From assembly GCA_016801845.1 (NCBI GenBank), contig CM028922.1:3527501-3591500 (forward strand): a stretch of DNA of 64,000 nucleotides. The letters are read 5' to 3'. Below are positions 9,396 to 23,608 of this stretch, one piece after another (within the stretch, counting starts at the first letter, position 1; every line of letters begins with the position of its first letter). The position numbers were made by a program, and so were the translations under genes. This DNA comes from Polydactylus sextarius. Its lineage: Eukaryota; Chordata; Actinopteri; Polynemidae. Under the pieces are notes generated by a model. It had not been told where the DNA came from, searched no databases, and saw nothing but the letters and a program-made list of their open reading frames with translations.

Positions 9396-12300
9396 CTACG
9401 GAGCGTACTGTCACCACAGGTAGAGGAAGACTGACTTTATGGAGTAGGAAGAAGAAGTGCACTACACCAAGTGGTAGAAGAGAAAAACGCCAGAGAGAAG
9501 CACTGTTTCACCTTGATGTGTTGGTGTGATTGGCACCAGTACTACATAGTTCTGCTTCTGTTTTTGTTCCTTGGAAGGGGTTGGGGTGGGTTATTGGGGG
9601 GGTAAATTATTTAATAAAATGAGCAATTTCTGCTGGCTTATTGCATTTGCACTCAAAAAAAGGTTAAAGGTGGTAAACCTAGGAGTTTGGCAAAAATATG
9701 ACTGTACTAAAAACTGATTTTTCTTACACATCACCCTGACTAGATTAGGGTTTTGTAGGTTCAGAAAGAAACAAATGGTCTTTCTGACACTGACTGTTTC
9801 TATATTTTGGAAGGGGATGGCGTGAGACGGTGTCAAAAATTGAATTAAATCTGTGTTTGTCATAGTCATTTTCTTTTTTCTTTTTTTATTTGTTTTCATG
9901 CTTTCTGCCACGCATAGGGACACAGTCCAAAAAAGCCTTTCTTTGTTGTTTTGTGCATTGATTTTTTTTAAAAAGATACACTGTTGTATGCTTTCTTCAG
10001 TTCATCTCTTTAGTTTTTTTCTTTTGCTCAGCAGTCAAAGCTCATTTGATCACAAGATCAGACCATCAAATCCAGTAAATCAATAAACCCCAAAGTCACT
10101 TCAAGCCAATATCATTTTGGAAAGTACAGCTAATTACAAGGTGGCTGGGAAGAAAAAAAAGGGTAAAATGATTCAGATTTTTCCCACCACAGACAGTGAT
10201 AACATAAGTGATCGGTTAAATAGAAATGACAAGAAATGCCCTTATTATGTTTGATCTGTCTTTTTTGAATGCTCCAGTGCTGTGCCACTTCAAAGATTGG
10301 GCCGAATTATTCTCTATCTGTGTTTTACGTATCTCTTCTCGGATTGTTTGGGGGAAGCTTTAAGATGGCCCTGCACAAGAAACACAGGGTTAAATTTGCA
10401 CTAGGTAATAATGACGTTTACAGTGTCTTTTTCTTTTTCTTTTTTTTCTTTGGAAGAAATGTGATCTGCCATAGATAAAGCAGGGCTGTTATAGAATGGC
10501 TGAGATGATGGATGAATGTAAACTGTAGCACTGCTTTTGTGAGGGCTCCAAGCCTTAATTGAATACGTTAAAAGTACTGATAATATCTTTTTATATGACT
10601 CACTTCTTTCCTCAATTGTATACTCTTAAAAATGGTCCATAAAAGAAAATTAATCTGACTGTGAGGCCGGTTGATGTTCTAAGCTTTAGTGATTTTTTGT
10701 GATTTATATAAAAAAAAGAACTGATGTGAACAGGTCTTCCAAAATTGCAAACACCGAGGAGCATTTCTATAATATGTAGAAAACTGAGCGAGGTTCAAGT
10801 ACAAGCTTTTATTGCTCTATTGTTTATACGATCTTTATCCCAAAATCTATGTATGTCTCTAATGTTGAAATGACACGTGTTCACAAACTGAGAGGTCCTT
10901 AAGATTTTTGTATAGGGTTTAAAAAGATAATAATTTCTGATCTCATTGATCTCATTGATTGATCATTTTTAATTTATTTAGCATCAGTTCCTTAAGTTTC
11001 TTTTGTAAAAAAATAAATAAATAAAAATAAATAATGAGTTGTTTGTTGGAGCTGCAACCTTAATTACTGGATTTTTTTTGAGAGCGTCACCTTCACTTGT
11101 GATTTTGTCAACTAAGGTAACAGTCAACCCTCCCTCCTTCTCCAATAAATAAATAAAATACATATGTATATGGTTATACTAATATATGGCTAGTATATGG
11201 CTATACTTAGCTTGAATTCTGAAATATCTTGCAACATAATCAGCCTGACACCCTTACAAAAAAAGTAAATCCCTATTCTCCAGGGGTGTCACATATACTT
11301 TCAATCCAACTTTTGCTCTTTGGTTTTTTATGCAGTATAAATGTATACTTTTGGTTTTACTCATATCTGTTTTAAAATGGGAACTATGTAGACCTGGAGG
11401 AATTTAAGATGAACTCAAATTGACGTTTAACTAATTTAACGGGGGAACATAGGATGGGAAAGCTGAAATACTCCACGGTAGTGATAAAGGTTTGTGAGCA
11501 GTGCCTTAGACTGTGACTGTGTGAGTGTGAATGTCATGATGTGAACTTTTATGCTCAGAGACGAGTTACTGGTAAGATGCAGACACTGATGATTTATTTG
11601 TTTTGTTTTTTTTATCCCTTTATTATTAAAATTATAGTTTTTATTTGTTTTTTTTTTTTTTTTTTTTTTATAACAATTGGCCACTCAGAACTTTTGCTGA
11701 GTTTAATGTAATGTAATAATTTATTCACTTATTTTGTCGCTATATGTTTGTTGTTTGTTGGGGAGAAAGTGTGTAAGATCACCAGCAACCCTAACAACCC
11801 TTTGACTCAAAGCAAAAAAAAAAAAAAAAAAAACTGCAACAAAAAACTCTATTGTAGTCATACTTGTTCATTGTCTTCACTAAATTTAAAATGAGGTTTT
11901 TTGGAAATGTCTTCCTCACAAAACAATCGCACATTTCCGCAATTTATTTCCCCTGATGCGTTCACAGTTGAGCCTAAATGCAAACATATTGTCGCGCCCA
12001 AACTACCAGCTATTTTCTTACATGTTCTCTCATGCGTAGGATTTTTTTCCTTTTCTTTTCTTGTGCAGGGTGAATTTAAACGTGAACGATGTTGCACTAA
12101 AGACTGTAAGATTCCCAGAGAATGTAATGGCTAACCCTTGGGGAGGATGAGCTCTATATTTGAGTTGGCTGACAGATAAAATCCTGTAAAATGTACCTAG
12201 TGTTATGTATTTTACATGTTTCCTTTGACTAAAAAACAGCATCTCAATCACATGAGATCTAATTTTTTAAAAATTTAATAACAGAAATTTGACTGTTTAT

Positions 12301-12696
12301 ATATTTCACCTGCATGATCACTGAAAATGACAGTATATGAGATAAGATGGCATTGTTAGTTGAAAAGACCCTATTTAAAAAACAAAACATTCTTTGCATA
12401 TAGATTATTACTTTTTTTCTATAACCTTACTCATACCATTGCGCTCTGTTCATCCCCCATCACTGTAAAATTAATGGGCACTGTAGATTTTGTTCCACCG
12501 AATGGTTGAGCTTGAAAACAATACATTTATATGCAAAGAGACACTTGTATCATATAATGCATGCCATTCAAACACTCACTCTAACCCGATGAAACCTCTG
12601 GTCTTTATGCACCATGTATTTTATGCTGAATAACTGTTGTCACTGTTAGCAAACAAAAGACTGTGGAGTCTTGCAGTGAGTAAGGTTGTATTTTTG

Positions 12697-12697
<1 letters not shown>

Positions 12698-12729
<32 letters not shown>
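12698..12729. repeat. (CA)n microsatellite
   Basis: About 15 CA units in non-coding DNA between nacc2 and nup214. Confidence 0.95.
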
Positions 12730-12730
<1 letters not shown>

Positions 12731-13762
12731 CTGGCCTTTTACTGAATGTTTGAGTAAAAGTTTAAAATCTTGTGATAATGACAGCAAATTAGTGTTGAAG
12801 AATGAAAAACGTAGACTAAATACCCATTTGAGTGTGCATTTGAATCTACAGCAGACTCAGAGAAAATGAGCTAAAAGTTTATACAGTATGTGTTTGTTTG
12901 TGTCCTCGAACATAATGCCAGCACTTTAGAACTACTTTGAAAAATGAAAGAAAAAGAGAAAAATGTTAAGAGTGACCAAGGGTTAGGTGAACGAAGGGGG
13001 AAACGCAACTTCTAAAGCCATGTGTTCAGAGCGCTGACAATCAGAAATGGGATGAGTCTCAAAGTGCACTATGGGAGATCTGACATGACTTGCTGTGCTC
13101 TTGCTATTTGCTTTGTCTTTCTCCAGCTTGCTATGGTCTCTGCTAAGCTTACTCTCTGGAGTTGAGGGACATTATAATGTTAACCCCAGCCTTCTTAGTT
13201 ATAACTGTGTGTCTCTGCAACAAGGACTTGACTGATATTTGACTGACACCTTGGTGCTTCGTGAACAGAGCTTGTTCCATGTTGACATGGGACCATATCT
13301 GTAATGCTCTGGTAAGCGTGGGCCGAAATTGGTCCCCAAGTCTGGGCTCATTGGTAGCCTCTCCATGGACAACAGTCCATCCAACAACGATAGGATGTTA
13401 TCATGCAACCCTACACTTTTATCATGATAATGTTCCTTACTTATCAATAGGGCTTGGACCAGGCAAACTGGGATGAGACAATTTCAGTGTTGATACTGCT
13501 TCATGTTTTAAAAATGAAAAATGTCAAAAATGCGCCTTTTGACTCAAGCATCAGTAATATATACAACAAAAATGCAAGTTGCCACTTATGATGTTGCATA
13601 AGAATCTACCTGTCATTCCCATCATGGTATTTGCCACCACCAGTTTCGGTTGTGTAGTCCAAGATTACCTGATTTCTTTAAATGCAATACAGAAAAATCT
13701 GCTTTCTAATAAAAGTCCTTACTTCACCATATTCTGTTCTCCTCTTCCTTTTGTCTCTGTTA

Positions 13763-13767
<5 letters not shown>

Positions 13768-13803
<36 letters not shown>
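13768..13803. repeat. (TA)n microsatellite
   Basis: About 17 TA units in non-coding DNA between nacc2 and nup214. Confidence 0.95.
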
Positions 13804-13807
<4 letters not shown>

Positions 13808-14439
13808 TATGTCTTACCTGTGCTACCTCAGGGGTTTATCTAGTGCTGACCCCCAAATACGGTACACAAAAGGTTCCCTGATGAAGCTAGTTTAAGAAAG
13901 TTTTGAAGGTGTGACATTTTGTCGAAATGCATAACTGTCCAAAATGTAAGTAAGTATGTGCCAAAAGAAGTACTGGAAAAAGTAATATTATAGTGTGTGT
14001 GCTATTTTATGGGGAAATATTTAAATTTTGCTGAGGCATCTAGTGGAAGACAATCGGTGCACTTTTTTTTCCCCTCTGTGGAAATTGCAGATTTAATAGA
14101 CTCAAATTTGTGATGTCATTATTTTCACAATTTCTCACTGGTGTTATGTGAACCTCTGGGAAATAAATTTGAAAATTTAAACTTGCTTTTAAATCAATCC
14201 AAATGAATTTAGTATGAGGAGTTTAAGAGAAATGTAATAACCAAAAACACATAAAAAGTAGGTTGTGCATCTTCATTGTGATTATTATATGATACTGAAA
14301 TAAAATATAAAATAAAATAAACAAGTCTGATTAAAAATTCAGATTCACATGTAATGTTTTTTCTTAATTTTATATAATATTAATAGTCATTAGTGATAAA
14401 ATATTCTGTAAATCCTATGTAATCTGTTCATTTGTAATA

Positions 14440-14646
14440 GAAGTTTATTCCCATGATGCTCTGGTGTCGACTTGTCGTCCTACGTTGTGACGTAATTTGC
14501 TTCACCAAAATCGCGCCGCAGCGTGTATTCGTCTCTGCGCACAGTTTAATGTAGCTCACCATACATTTGTTTCCAATAGAAAGAAGGGAGAAATAAAACC
14601 GAGTTCAACATATCGACCGGAGAAGTAACAGCGTCTGTCCTTCAAA
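14440..14646 (+). promoter_or_regulatory. nup214: probable nup214 promoter and 5' UTR
   Basis: The 200 bases before the nup214 start codon are less AT-rich than their surroundings and contain CpGs (GTCGACTTGTCGTCC, ATCGCGCCGC). TTCCCATGATGCTCTGG at 14448 resembles the ZNF143/SBS element found in housekeeping promoters. TGACGTAA at 14488 is a CRE/ATF-type half palindrome. No TATA box is evident, as expected for a housekeeping nucleoporin. The 5' UTR probably starts between about 14520 and 14580. Site identities are pattern matches only. Confidence 0.5.
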
Positions 14647-17600
14647 ATGAGCGACGACGCGGACTCTCCTCCCGAGAGGGAGATGAAGGTAAGCTCACTT
14701 ATCCACAAGTTATGTTGACAGCTTAGCATGTTCGAGCTAATGTTTGCTAACGCACTGTCAGTTCATTTCCAATGGTGGTTAGCTTAGCGTTAGCTAGCTA
14801 GCTAGCTAGCTGATTTTGTTTCTATCTAGTCATTCATCTAAACTTAACCTAGCAAGAGAGCTACAGTTATACAGTGGAAGGTTAAAGGCGAAACGATGTC
14901 AGCAACAGTTAATAGTCTTTCAGGAAAAGAGCTTTGCATTTGTTCTCATCCTTCTAATTTGCATGCTACCATGCTAGTGTTAGCATGTTGGTTGTGCTCT
15001 TTTACACTTGACATGCGAACTTGATGATCAGTGAATTAATATATCCGTGTTTTAAGAAAAGGCATCCATAAACTTGGCTGATCAGTTATCAAAATATTAT
15101 AACATAGTAATAGCAGCTAATGTGACGTTTATTTACCTAAACTATTGTTGATGATTTTAACTTTCGATTGAGGCTTTATGGCACCAACTGTGTTGACAAT
15201 GAAGTTAACATGAAAGTAACCACATCGTTATAAAATGGGCAAAGTCTCTGTTTGTTTTTTGTTTTTGTTTTTTTGTCCAGTTGAAGTTGCTGTAATTGAA
15301 CTGGGTCCGTTTGTTTGTTTGTTTGTTTGTTTACCACCTAGAACTAAGTTCTGTGAAGTAATACAATTTTATGAAGTGTTAATAGTCTGTGCTTGTTTTT
15401 ATGGTTTTAGGATTTTCAATTTCGTCAGATGAAGAAAGTCAGAGTTTTTGGCCCCACTGTTGGTTTGCCTAAAGAAAGATCCAGTCTACTCGCCATCTCA
15501 AACAAATATGGTTTAACTTTTGTTGGGTTTGAGAAAACATTCAAAGTTTACCTAACCAAAGATATAGTGGCTGCTGATAAAGTTGATGGCAACTCCAATG
15601 AAATCGGTATGTATATTATTTCTCAAATATATCCCTGTTAAGTTTTGGCAATGTATTGTCAAGTCATAAATTTTTCACTAAATTTCCTCTCAGCTTTCTT
15701 TTTACTTATTATTCATTCCGGTTTTCCTTTTTTGTTTCCAGTCAGTGGGATTGCTGCACTGGCAGAAGTGACTGTGGAACTGACTCTGCACCACTTGGCT
15801 CTCAGTTGCGATGAACTTACTCTGTCAGTATGTGGCATATCTGACGGGATGGGTTTGTTCCTGACTTTCTATGACGTCCGCACCTTCATGAATAAGGTGA
15901 CTACTAATCTGTTTGGCAGACATATGTCCAGGGTGCTTGCACTGGTTTTGAAAGGCTTAAAACAGTATAGAATCTTGAAAAGACCTTGAAAAGTCTGGAG
16001 TTTTTTTTTTTGAAAGTTTCTCATTGTTGAATTTTAGAGTATGCTCAAAGAGACATAATCTTGTAAAATAATAAATGTATTAGGAAAAGCATATAAAAAT
16101 GTTTTAAATTTGCTATCTAGTCACATGTATTGATATTAAATCGTCCTTGCTGATATCAAAGCTTGCATAAAATTTGGCTCCATGGTTTCCCACACAAGGA
16201 TCAATGAAACCCGCTCACAGCGTCTTCTGGCTTGTCTGCTGTTCGTGTTTTTGAGTGGACACAGTCACACATGTAGCCAGCCCAGTTCTGTCAGCAGATA
16301 TGGGTCATTGTGTGTTCTCAAACTTATGGCTCCAACACCTGAAGTTTAAAAACTGGATTGCACCTTGACCCTAAGTACAACAGAAAAGCATATTTCAAAT
16401 TTTGTGCTAAAAACATTGACATTGCCAGCATGAGAGAGGCAGCACTAGTGACCCATCTCCAAAGCAAGAACCACTCAAGTCTGACTGCTGGTGCACTGAG
16501 ATCAACACCAGAATGAATTATGAATTCATTAATTCATACTTTTACTAAAATTAACTTTTCTACTGAACATAACAGGTAGAATCTCAACCAAAAGAATAGG
16601 CAGGCAAGAATAAAAGTATGTAAAAACAAGGTCTTGGGCAAAAGAAAGAGTCTGGAATTTCTATTTGGAAAAAGAGCAAGCACCTTGTATGTTATGTGAT
16701 GAGGTTTTAATTCATCAACATTCATCAGAGGTTTTTGTCTTTATCTATTGCTGTATGAAATAACACAATGGTGACCGAGTTGTTGCGCCCTGTTGAAAGT
16801 GTTACAATATGAATATATTAGCAGTATTATGAACAGTATCCCACTGCTGCAGCTTCATATTAAAAGCATTTATCTGGCAAAACAAGAGATAAGTTTAATA
16901 TTTACCTCTATCATTCAGCAGAAAAGCTTTTACAAACCAAGACATTTTTGACAACAGAAAAATATTGCAGGGAATAGTCAAACAGTCAGTAGCAGCCACA
17001 GTGAGCTGTTAGATGAAGAGCTGCAGGCGACAGACCGCACACCTCCAACTTCTCAGTGAGGAAACCAACTCCTTTCACTGTGTCCTGCTCTTCACAGACA
17101 CATGCCATCTGCGGCATAAAATCAGGCCACAGTTTGTTCGCAGAATGATGGAAAAAGGACAATTACTGCCTGACTGCTTTCTTAAAATGAAAATGGTTTG
17201 TTTCACTGCCTCCAGACTTCTGCATGTATTTACAGATTTGTTGTTTTCACCAGTAACAACAGGTGTCACTGAATCAATTGGGACCAAAATATTTGAGATA
17301 GATTTTTTTTCATAGGATAGATTTGACAGTTTTTCTCAGCTGTGTTAGCGATTATGTCTCTAGGTGTCTTGGTTTTTGGAGGTCTCCTGTTAGTAATTGT
17401 CCAAAGGAGGTGATTAACTAGAGAGAAATTAATGATCTGCTCTCAAAACGTGTTCAGTTTGCACAAAAGGGCTCTACAAAGTAGACTAATGTAGAAGTGA
17501 AAGAGCCAGACAGAAAAATTTGAGTAAAAAATTATTAGCAATCTCATCTGTAATATTAAATTGATTCATCTATACAAAAAAAAGATATGTTTGGCAGCAT

Positions 17601-20600
17601 CATGCTGTTGCTTTTACTAGCTAATAATTTGTAATTAAGCTATTTTGACCTTTAGACATATGTTTGTAAAGCTCTGCTGCAAATGAGCATTCTCTGGAAG
17701 TGAAACTTGTCTGTAGCAGGTTGTAAGTAGCACTGTATTTCAAATGTCTTTTTTCTTCACTTCTCTTACCCATATTTATCTCTATCCTTCTGATGTCGTA
17801 GTATCTGCCAGATGGAGTCTCTTTAAGCATTTGACATGTTTTTTTCTTTTTGTTTTTTCAGGCAAGACCACAGAAGTTACCCTTTGCATCACTTCAGGCA
17901 GCAGCCTCTGGCAGTGTAGTACAAGACCTGAAGTGGAATCCCGCTCAGGCATCCACTCTGGCTGTGTGTCTGTCTGATGGCAGTATGAAGGTTTTGGATG
18001 TTACTGACACTGTCAGATTACAGGCTGAGCTACCCGCTTCAAGTGGCATCACATGCAGTGAGTTGAGACTGAATATCATATTTACATTTACTTTGCTTTC
18101 CATATTTCCACTGCGGCTCAAATGTAGTTACCATACTTTGTTTCATACAGTTTGTTGGAGTCCAAAAGGAAAACAAGTCGCTGCAGGAAAAATGAACGCT
18201 ACAGTCAGTCAATATACACCAGTGAGTGAATCTAATTCACTTTAATAAGAAATACAAACACTTAGTGCTCACAGAGAACTGTAGCATCCAATAACTGACA
18301 AGATGAATAACTGTTTTCTCTCCTCTGTTTTAAAAGTCACTAGAAGAGAAGAAAATTATCCAGTGTCCACCGTTCTACCCTTCCTCTTCTGACGAACCTG
18401 TCAAAGGTAAGATCACCACCCGTACATGTATAACATTAAATGATAAAAGTGAAATATGTCCGTGAATATTGATGCCATACCGTCAGCAGTGTATCACAAA
18501 TTCTAATTTACTACTTTACTTACATTACTGTACTTACTGTACTGTGACTAATGACTATGTTTTTTTTCCCCCATTTGTGTCTCTTGCAGCTCTGGATGTT
18601 CTGTGGCTGAAAACCTATGTGTTTGCAGTGGTATATGCTGCTGCGGATGGATCCCTCGAGACCCCTCCAGAGCTGGTGTTGATATCCCTCCCTGTAAGTG
18701 TACTTTACATCCACATAATCTCATTTGAATTGTTGTCAGGTTGGGTTCCTTTTGTCTTCAGTTCTGTTTGACTCGGTGACTCAGTTGATCATTTTTATCA
18801 TATATTTCCTTTCCGCATAAATGTTAACTGAAGGTCAAATTATCTGTTTGTATTGTGGTGTTATCACATTTCTCTGCAGTGGCGCCTCTTACTGTGGTTG
18901 ACATGCTCATGCTTGTTATTATGTTATTTGAGTGGGATGCTTCGTGTAAGTGACTGCCAACCCATATGAGGCTTTTGCTTTTAGTTTCAGGGAGCTGCTT
19001 ACTGTAAGTAACAGTTTATCACACAAGCGATTATCTATATTAGCTGCGTCATTTCTATTTTATGTTGGTAGGCAGTATGTTAATGCATGTGTGTGTAGGA
19101 GCATTCATTTTCTGATAATGATAAAACAAGAAATTATCAGGCTGCTAATATATGCATCTGCCTCAGAGAGAAGTGTCATCATTTGTTCCATCTTTTAAAT
19201 GTGCATTAACTAAATGAATGTGATAAAGCTTTGGTTTTCATTTTCCAATTATATTCTATTTTTACAGAAAAAGGATGAGAAGGTGGAAATAAAGTATCTG
19301 AACTTTAGTGACCCTGTGTACGGCAGCTGCACTGAGAGACTGCACCATTACTTCCTGAGCCATATAGAGGACTGGTAAGAATGTTGTACGGGCTATACGG
19401 GTTAAATCAAATCAAATCAACGGGTTGACTCAAATCAAATTTTATCATTGTTAGTATTTATTTATTTATTTTTAAAGTAATGTTAGATTGTGTGATGTTT
19501 TATTTTGTGTTTCTCTTTATTTCATCCAGGGATCTTGTCTTTGCGGCATCAGCAGCTTCCATTGAAGTCAGCGTCATAGCCAGACAAGATGACAAGGTAC
19601 CTAATTAAGTGAAAAGCTGAAGATATCGTGGGAATCTTGTGTTTAAATGAGTCAGTTTTCATAGAGAAAGAAATGACAGGATGATGAACAAGATGAACAC
19701 AACAGTTCCTCTCACTGTCTCATTGCTTTAACACTTTAAATCATTCAGGCCAGTAGAGCTGTCCTCTATACACTCGAACTGTAAGCCATCTTCTAAACTG
19801 AGGCATGTGTGCTGAAGACTGATGCTCATAAATAATTGTTTCTTTAGATCTGGGAGCTCTGGATCCTGGAGGATGCAAGTAGAGCTGAGCTTCCTGTGAC
19901 CGAGACAAGTGACGACACTTTGCCTCTTGGCTTAGCCATTGACTACACAAATCAGCAGGAGATCCACATCAGTAAGTGGATTTGGTTTTTTGTGCCCTTC
20001 CTTTTCACCTGTTTTGACCAAAGGCCTGGACTTAATTCAGGTTTAACTCTGGAGTTTTCAGTCTAACAAAGTTTGTTCATTTCATACTGGGGTAAATCAC
20101 TATAGTAACTCATGGTGAACCTCTAACCTGCTCTGATGCAATATCAGGAGGTAAACCTCAGAGGATCAGACCTCAGACAGAGAGTTTATCACACTAAATA
20201 ATATATTATTTCTTTGAAGAATCGTCCACAAACTGTTAAATATTTCCTGTTTTTATAATGAACGTTTTAGTCAAACTGGCCACATCAGACAGGATCTGCT
20301 TCTCTCTACTTTTTGTCCCTTGGCAGCAGAAACAGTCTGACAGTATTTTCTTTCTATATCTGCATCAAATACTTTGTTCATTATCTAATTCCTGTACATA
20401 TTTACAGTTTGTTCTTGGCCTTTCTTTAATAATTGCGTATTATTTCTACTGTTTCTTTTCCAATGTATTTTACATAATCATATTGTTTTCATTTCATCTT
20501 CTTGAATATCACGTGTAGATGTCACTAACTGAGTTTACCTGCTGGCAGTTGATTAGTTTCCTCCCATATCATATTCAGAGTTATGGTTCAGATGATGCCG

Positions 20601-23600
20601 CTTAATTTGACAACTCCACCTCTTTCACATTAACACGTTTGTAAGCAATAGAAAACACCGAGTTGATAACCTGCTTTATAATCCCACATCCTAGAATTTT
20701 ATATTTTAGCAATGCAACCACACTTACCCTAGTGTTTAATGTCAAGCTATATTTTCTTATTAAGGGTTTTTTGGGAGCATCTGGAGGGTTTTAACATGGT
20801 TCTGCACATTTATGAAAAGGTCAAATACCTTTTATATTATGTTATTTTTGTCAGTCTTGTTGTGGGAGAACTCCCCCCGCTGCACGGCTTTAATGCAGTT
20901 GTGCTATATATATTTACTTGGGTGGAACAGTGGTTTAATCCATGAACACAGCTGCATGATGGCAGTGTTGGATTTACTGCACAAATCCTGACACTTTGTA
21001 AGTCAAAACCCAGGCTCTATCATCTGATTATTTATAATTCTAGGAAAATGTACTACATCCTGAATCACTATAGTGATGTAAAATCAAATATACTGTAGCA
21101 ACAGTATGTTATTTACTGAAAACTTGAGATTTTAGACATATTTCCCACCCGTTTACAGCCATAATCCAACTGAAATCACAGCCTTTTCCACTCCCAAGGT
21201 TTTGAACATACTAAATTATATCCCTCCTCCTTGCAATTGCTATGTGTTTTTGGAAATCAGTTTTATTTTCACAGTGTTCAGAATCATAAATAATAATAAA
21301 AAAAATTGCTGTACGTCCATGGTGAGGATAACTGAATGCAGAGGGAGAGAAAATAGTTAGAGGACAGTAAGGTGATGTGCACATATGATCAGTTTAAGAA
21401 GGTTTGCACACGATCTGCCTGCTAGAGCACTGCTCGCCTTGATAATCTTCTTTTAATGAACATGCATAGGTGGGTGTTTCATAGTCAGACTGGTAAGACA
21501 TATGTTTTACTGGTTCTTTAATTGATAAAACAAAAACAAAACAAAACAAAATACTGTTGTATTTTCTGTGTTCAGATTTCAATTTTCATATTTTAGTAAA
21601 TGAATGATTTTGGTGGGTAAAGTTTTTTCTTGTAAGCTTATTAAACATCTTCTCTGATGGAAGAGGAATCAGTGGGTTTCTATCATATTTAAGTTAACTT
21701 TCAGTTTCAGGTTTCTTTGTGCATACGCCATCCACTGCAGTGTTCTATTGCAGCATGTGTAAAGAATAGTGATAAGCTACTGTCTCAGTACACTGTTTTA
21801 TCTTAACTGGCCCAGTCTGTCAGACATTCACGTAGAGCTGCTGCTGCTGCTGTCTAGTCACATCTCTCCCCTCTCATTCTAAGAACTCCCTCCCCGTCGA
21901 GGAAAAAAAAAAACCTGCAATTTGAGCAACATTTTGACATGATTGTAGTCTGATCAAAACCTTTATCCGAAGTGAGACATTAGATAGGGAAAGAGAAGGG
22001 AGAGTAACAAGAGCGATATCTGTGGAGAAAAAAATGCTCTCATTAAAATGGCTCAGACAAGCTAGAGGACCACAACAAACAACAAAGCCCAGACAATCCT
22101 GTTGCAGAATGCTGATGAGGTTTACCGTGTGCCTCTCCCTTCTGTTCACTCTCTCTTTTACCCTCTATCTCTTTCGCTCTCACTATCTCTCAAACTATAC
22201 TTTCAAAACTGAGATGAAACTCAACATCAGATGTTGTTTGTGTACTCATTTTGTGGAGAAGTTGGGATCATTTAATTTCTTGAAAGATAATATTTGCCAT
22301 TTCCTGTGTTTGCTGGAATATATGTGTTGTGTATAGGTGTATTGAATATATAATTATATTTTTACGTGTGGGTGTATAAATATATATCTGTTTTAGATAT
22401 AGGAATTCATGCAGACAATAAAATACTAATATGCTGCCATAATGAAATGAATATGCAGCAGATGTGAAATGTAGGATAATAGTTAGGGAGGTGAGTCACT
22501 GGTAATTGATCAAGCAGTGAGAGGCACTGAGAAAGAACAGGCGCCACTGTTATCCCCCGATGACAGGGAAAGTTGTACTTAAAGAAAACTTTAAGAGGCG
22601 GGACACAGCTGTAGAGAACAAACAGGACACGGTGCTCAGTATAGATTTCTGATGTATATGAAATAACATCAACTCTGGTGCATCTTTCATTTAAATACTT
22701 ATGTTTCATCATTTAAATGTTGGTTCAGGCTGGATTATTTCCATTTTTGTCTGCAGCCTGCAGCAGACTGTGTGATTTTGCAAAGTGCAGGAAAGTGGGT
22801 GTGAAGAGCAGGATAGAGTTTGGGGTTTGGCAAGAAAAGGAATGTGGTGGACTGTGTTTTACCAAATGAGACATCTCAGGACAGTTGTCTTTGTACATGA
22901 CTACAGTACGTCTTTTCAGCCGAACTCTTGGCTTCTTATTTTAACCACTAGAAGCTGGAATAAGTCACGGACAATGAGATGAATGCAACACTAACTTACA
23001 GTCTTTGTAATCAAATGGCGTCAACGCTTAAATGTCTGAAATGACAAACTGCATTTTATCACTATGAACAGAGAAAGCATAGCAAGCAGACAACACCTGC
23101 TGGTAATTGTTTCCCTTGTGCAGCGGTGTGAGGTGGAGGCATAGAGCTGTGCAGAACGCTGAATAATTTCTCACAAATTAATGTCTATTGCTAACCACTG
23201 TGCACACAGACATGTCTCTAAATTAATAAACTTCTGCAAAGTTTCTTTGCAGAGAGCTGTAGAAATTGTCCCTGATTCTGTGATATGTGGAAGGTTACAA
23301 AATGTGTCAAGGAGGAAGGAAAAGGGAGAGTTATGTTCGAGAAGGAAGATGGAATGTTTATGAAGTTTTTTTTCCATACATCATGTAGACAATGTCCTTC
23401 TGGAGATTTTGTCTGACTTTTTATGTCCCATCTCTCCTCCCACTCTAAGCTGATGAGAAGACCTTGCCCCCAGCGCCCACTATGCTAATGCTTTCCACCG
23501 AGGGATTGCTTTGCCCATTCGCTCTACTCAACCTCAATCCTGGTGTGAAGCAACTTGTCTCACCTCCTGCTCCTCTCTCCTCGGCGGGGGAGAGACTACC

Positions 23601-23608
23601 TAAGCCAG
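14647..23608 (+). CDS. nup214: nup214 exons 1-11: N-terminal beta-propeller
   Basis: Exons: 14647-14688, 15411-15606, 15742-15896, 17862-18057, 18151-18221, 18337-18406, 18590-18693, 19268-19374, 19530-19596, 19848-19971, 23450-23608 (residues 1-430). They encode the seven-bladed propeller that binds DDX19. Family signatures include PKERSSLLAISNKYGL, HHLALSCDELTLS, WNPAQASTLAVCLSDGS, CWSPKGKQVAAGK, FAVVYAAADGSLET, YGSCTER and RAELPVT. Exon 11 (ADEKTLPPAPTMLMLSTEGL) supplies the last blade and the start of the C-terminal extension. The blades are degenerate WD repeats, as known for this protein. Confidence 0.96.

Larger units (their letters stand above)
7923..14440 (+). other. nacc2 3' UTR followed by intergenic DNA
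   Basis: No coding exon is recognisable in 6.5 kb. The 3' UTR of nacc2 must begin here, but its end is uncertain. AATAAA hexamers occur at 9613, 10082, in a cluster at about 11010-11035 and at about 11142-11155, and again at about 13710. The stretch is AT-rich with several microsatellites and homopolymers and one striking palindrome at 9254. Open frames within it are short, low in complexity or interrupted, and none resembles a known protein. Confidence 0.5.

Noticed and set aside
9284..9529. Frame across the (TA)n repeat
   Set aside because: Mostly IYIYIY from the microsatellite; not a protein gene.
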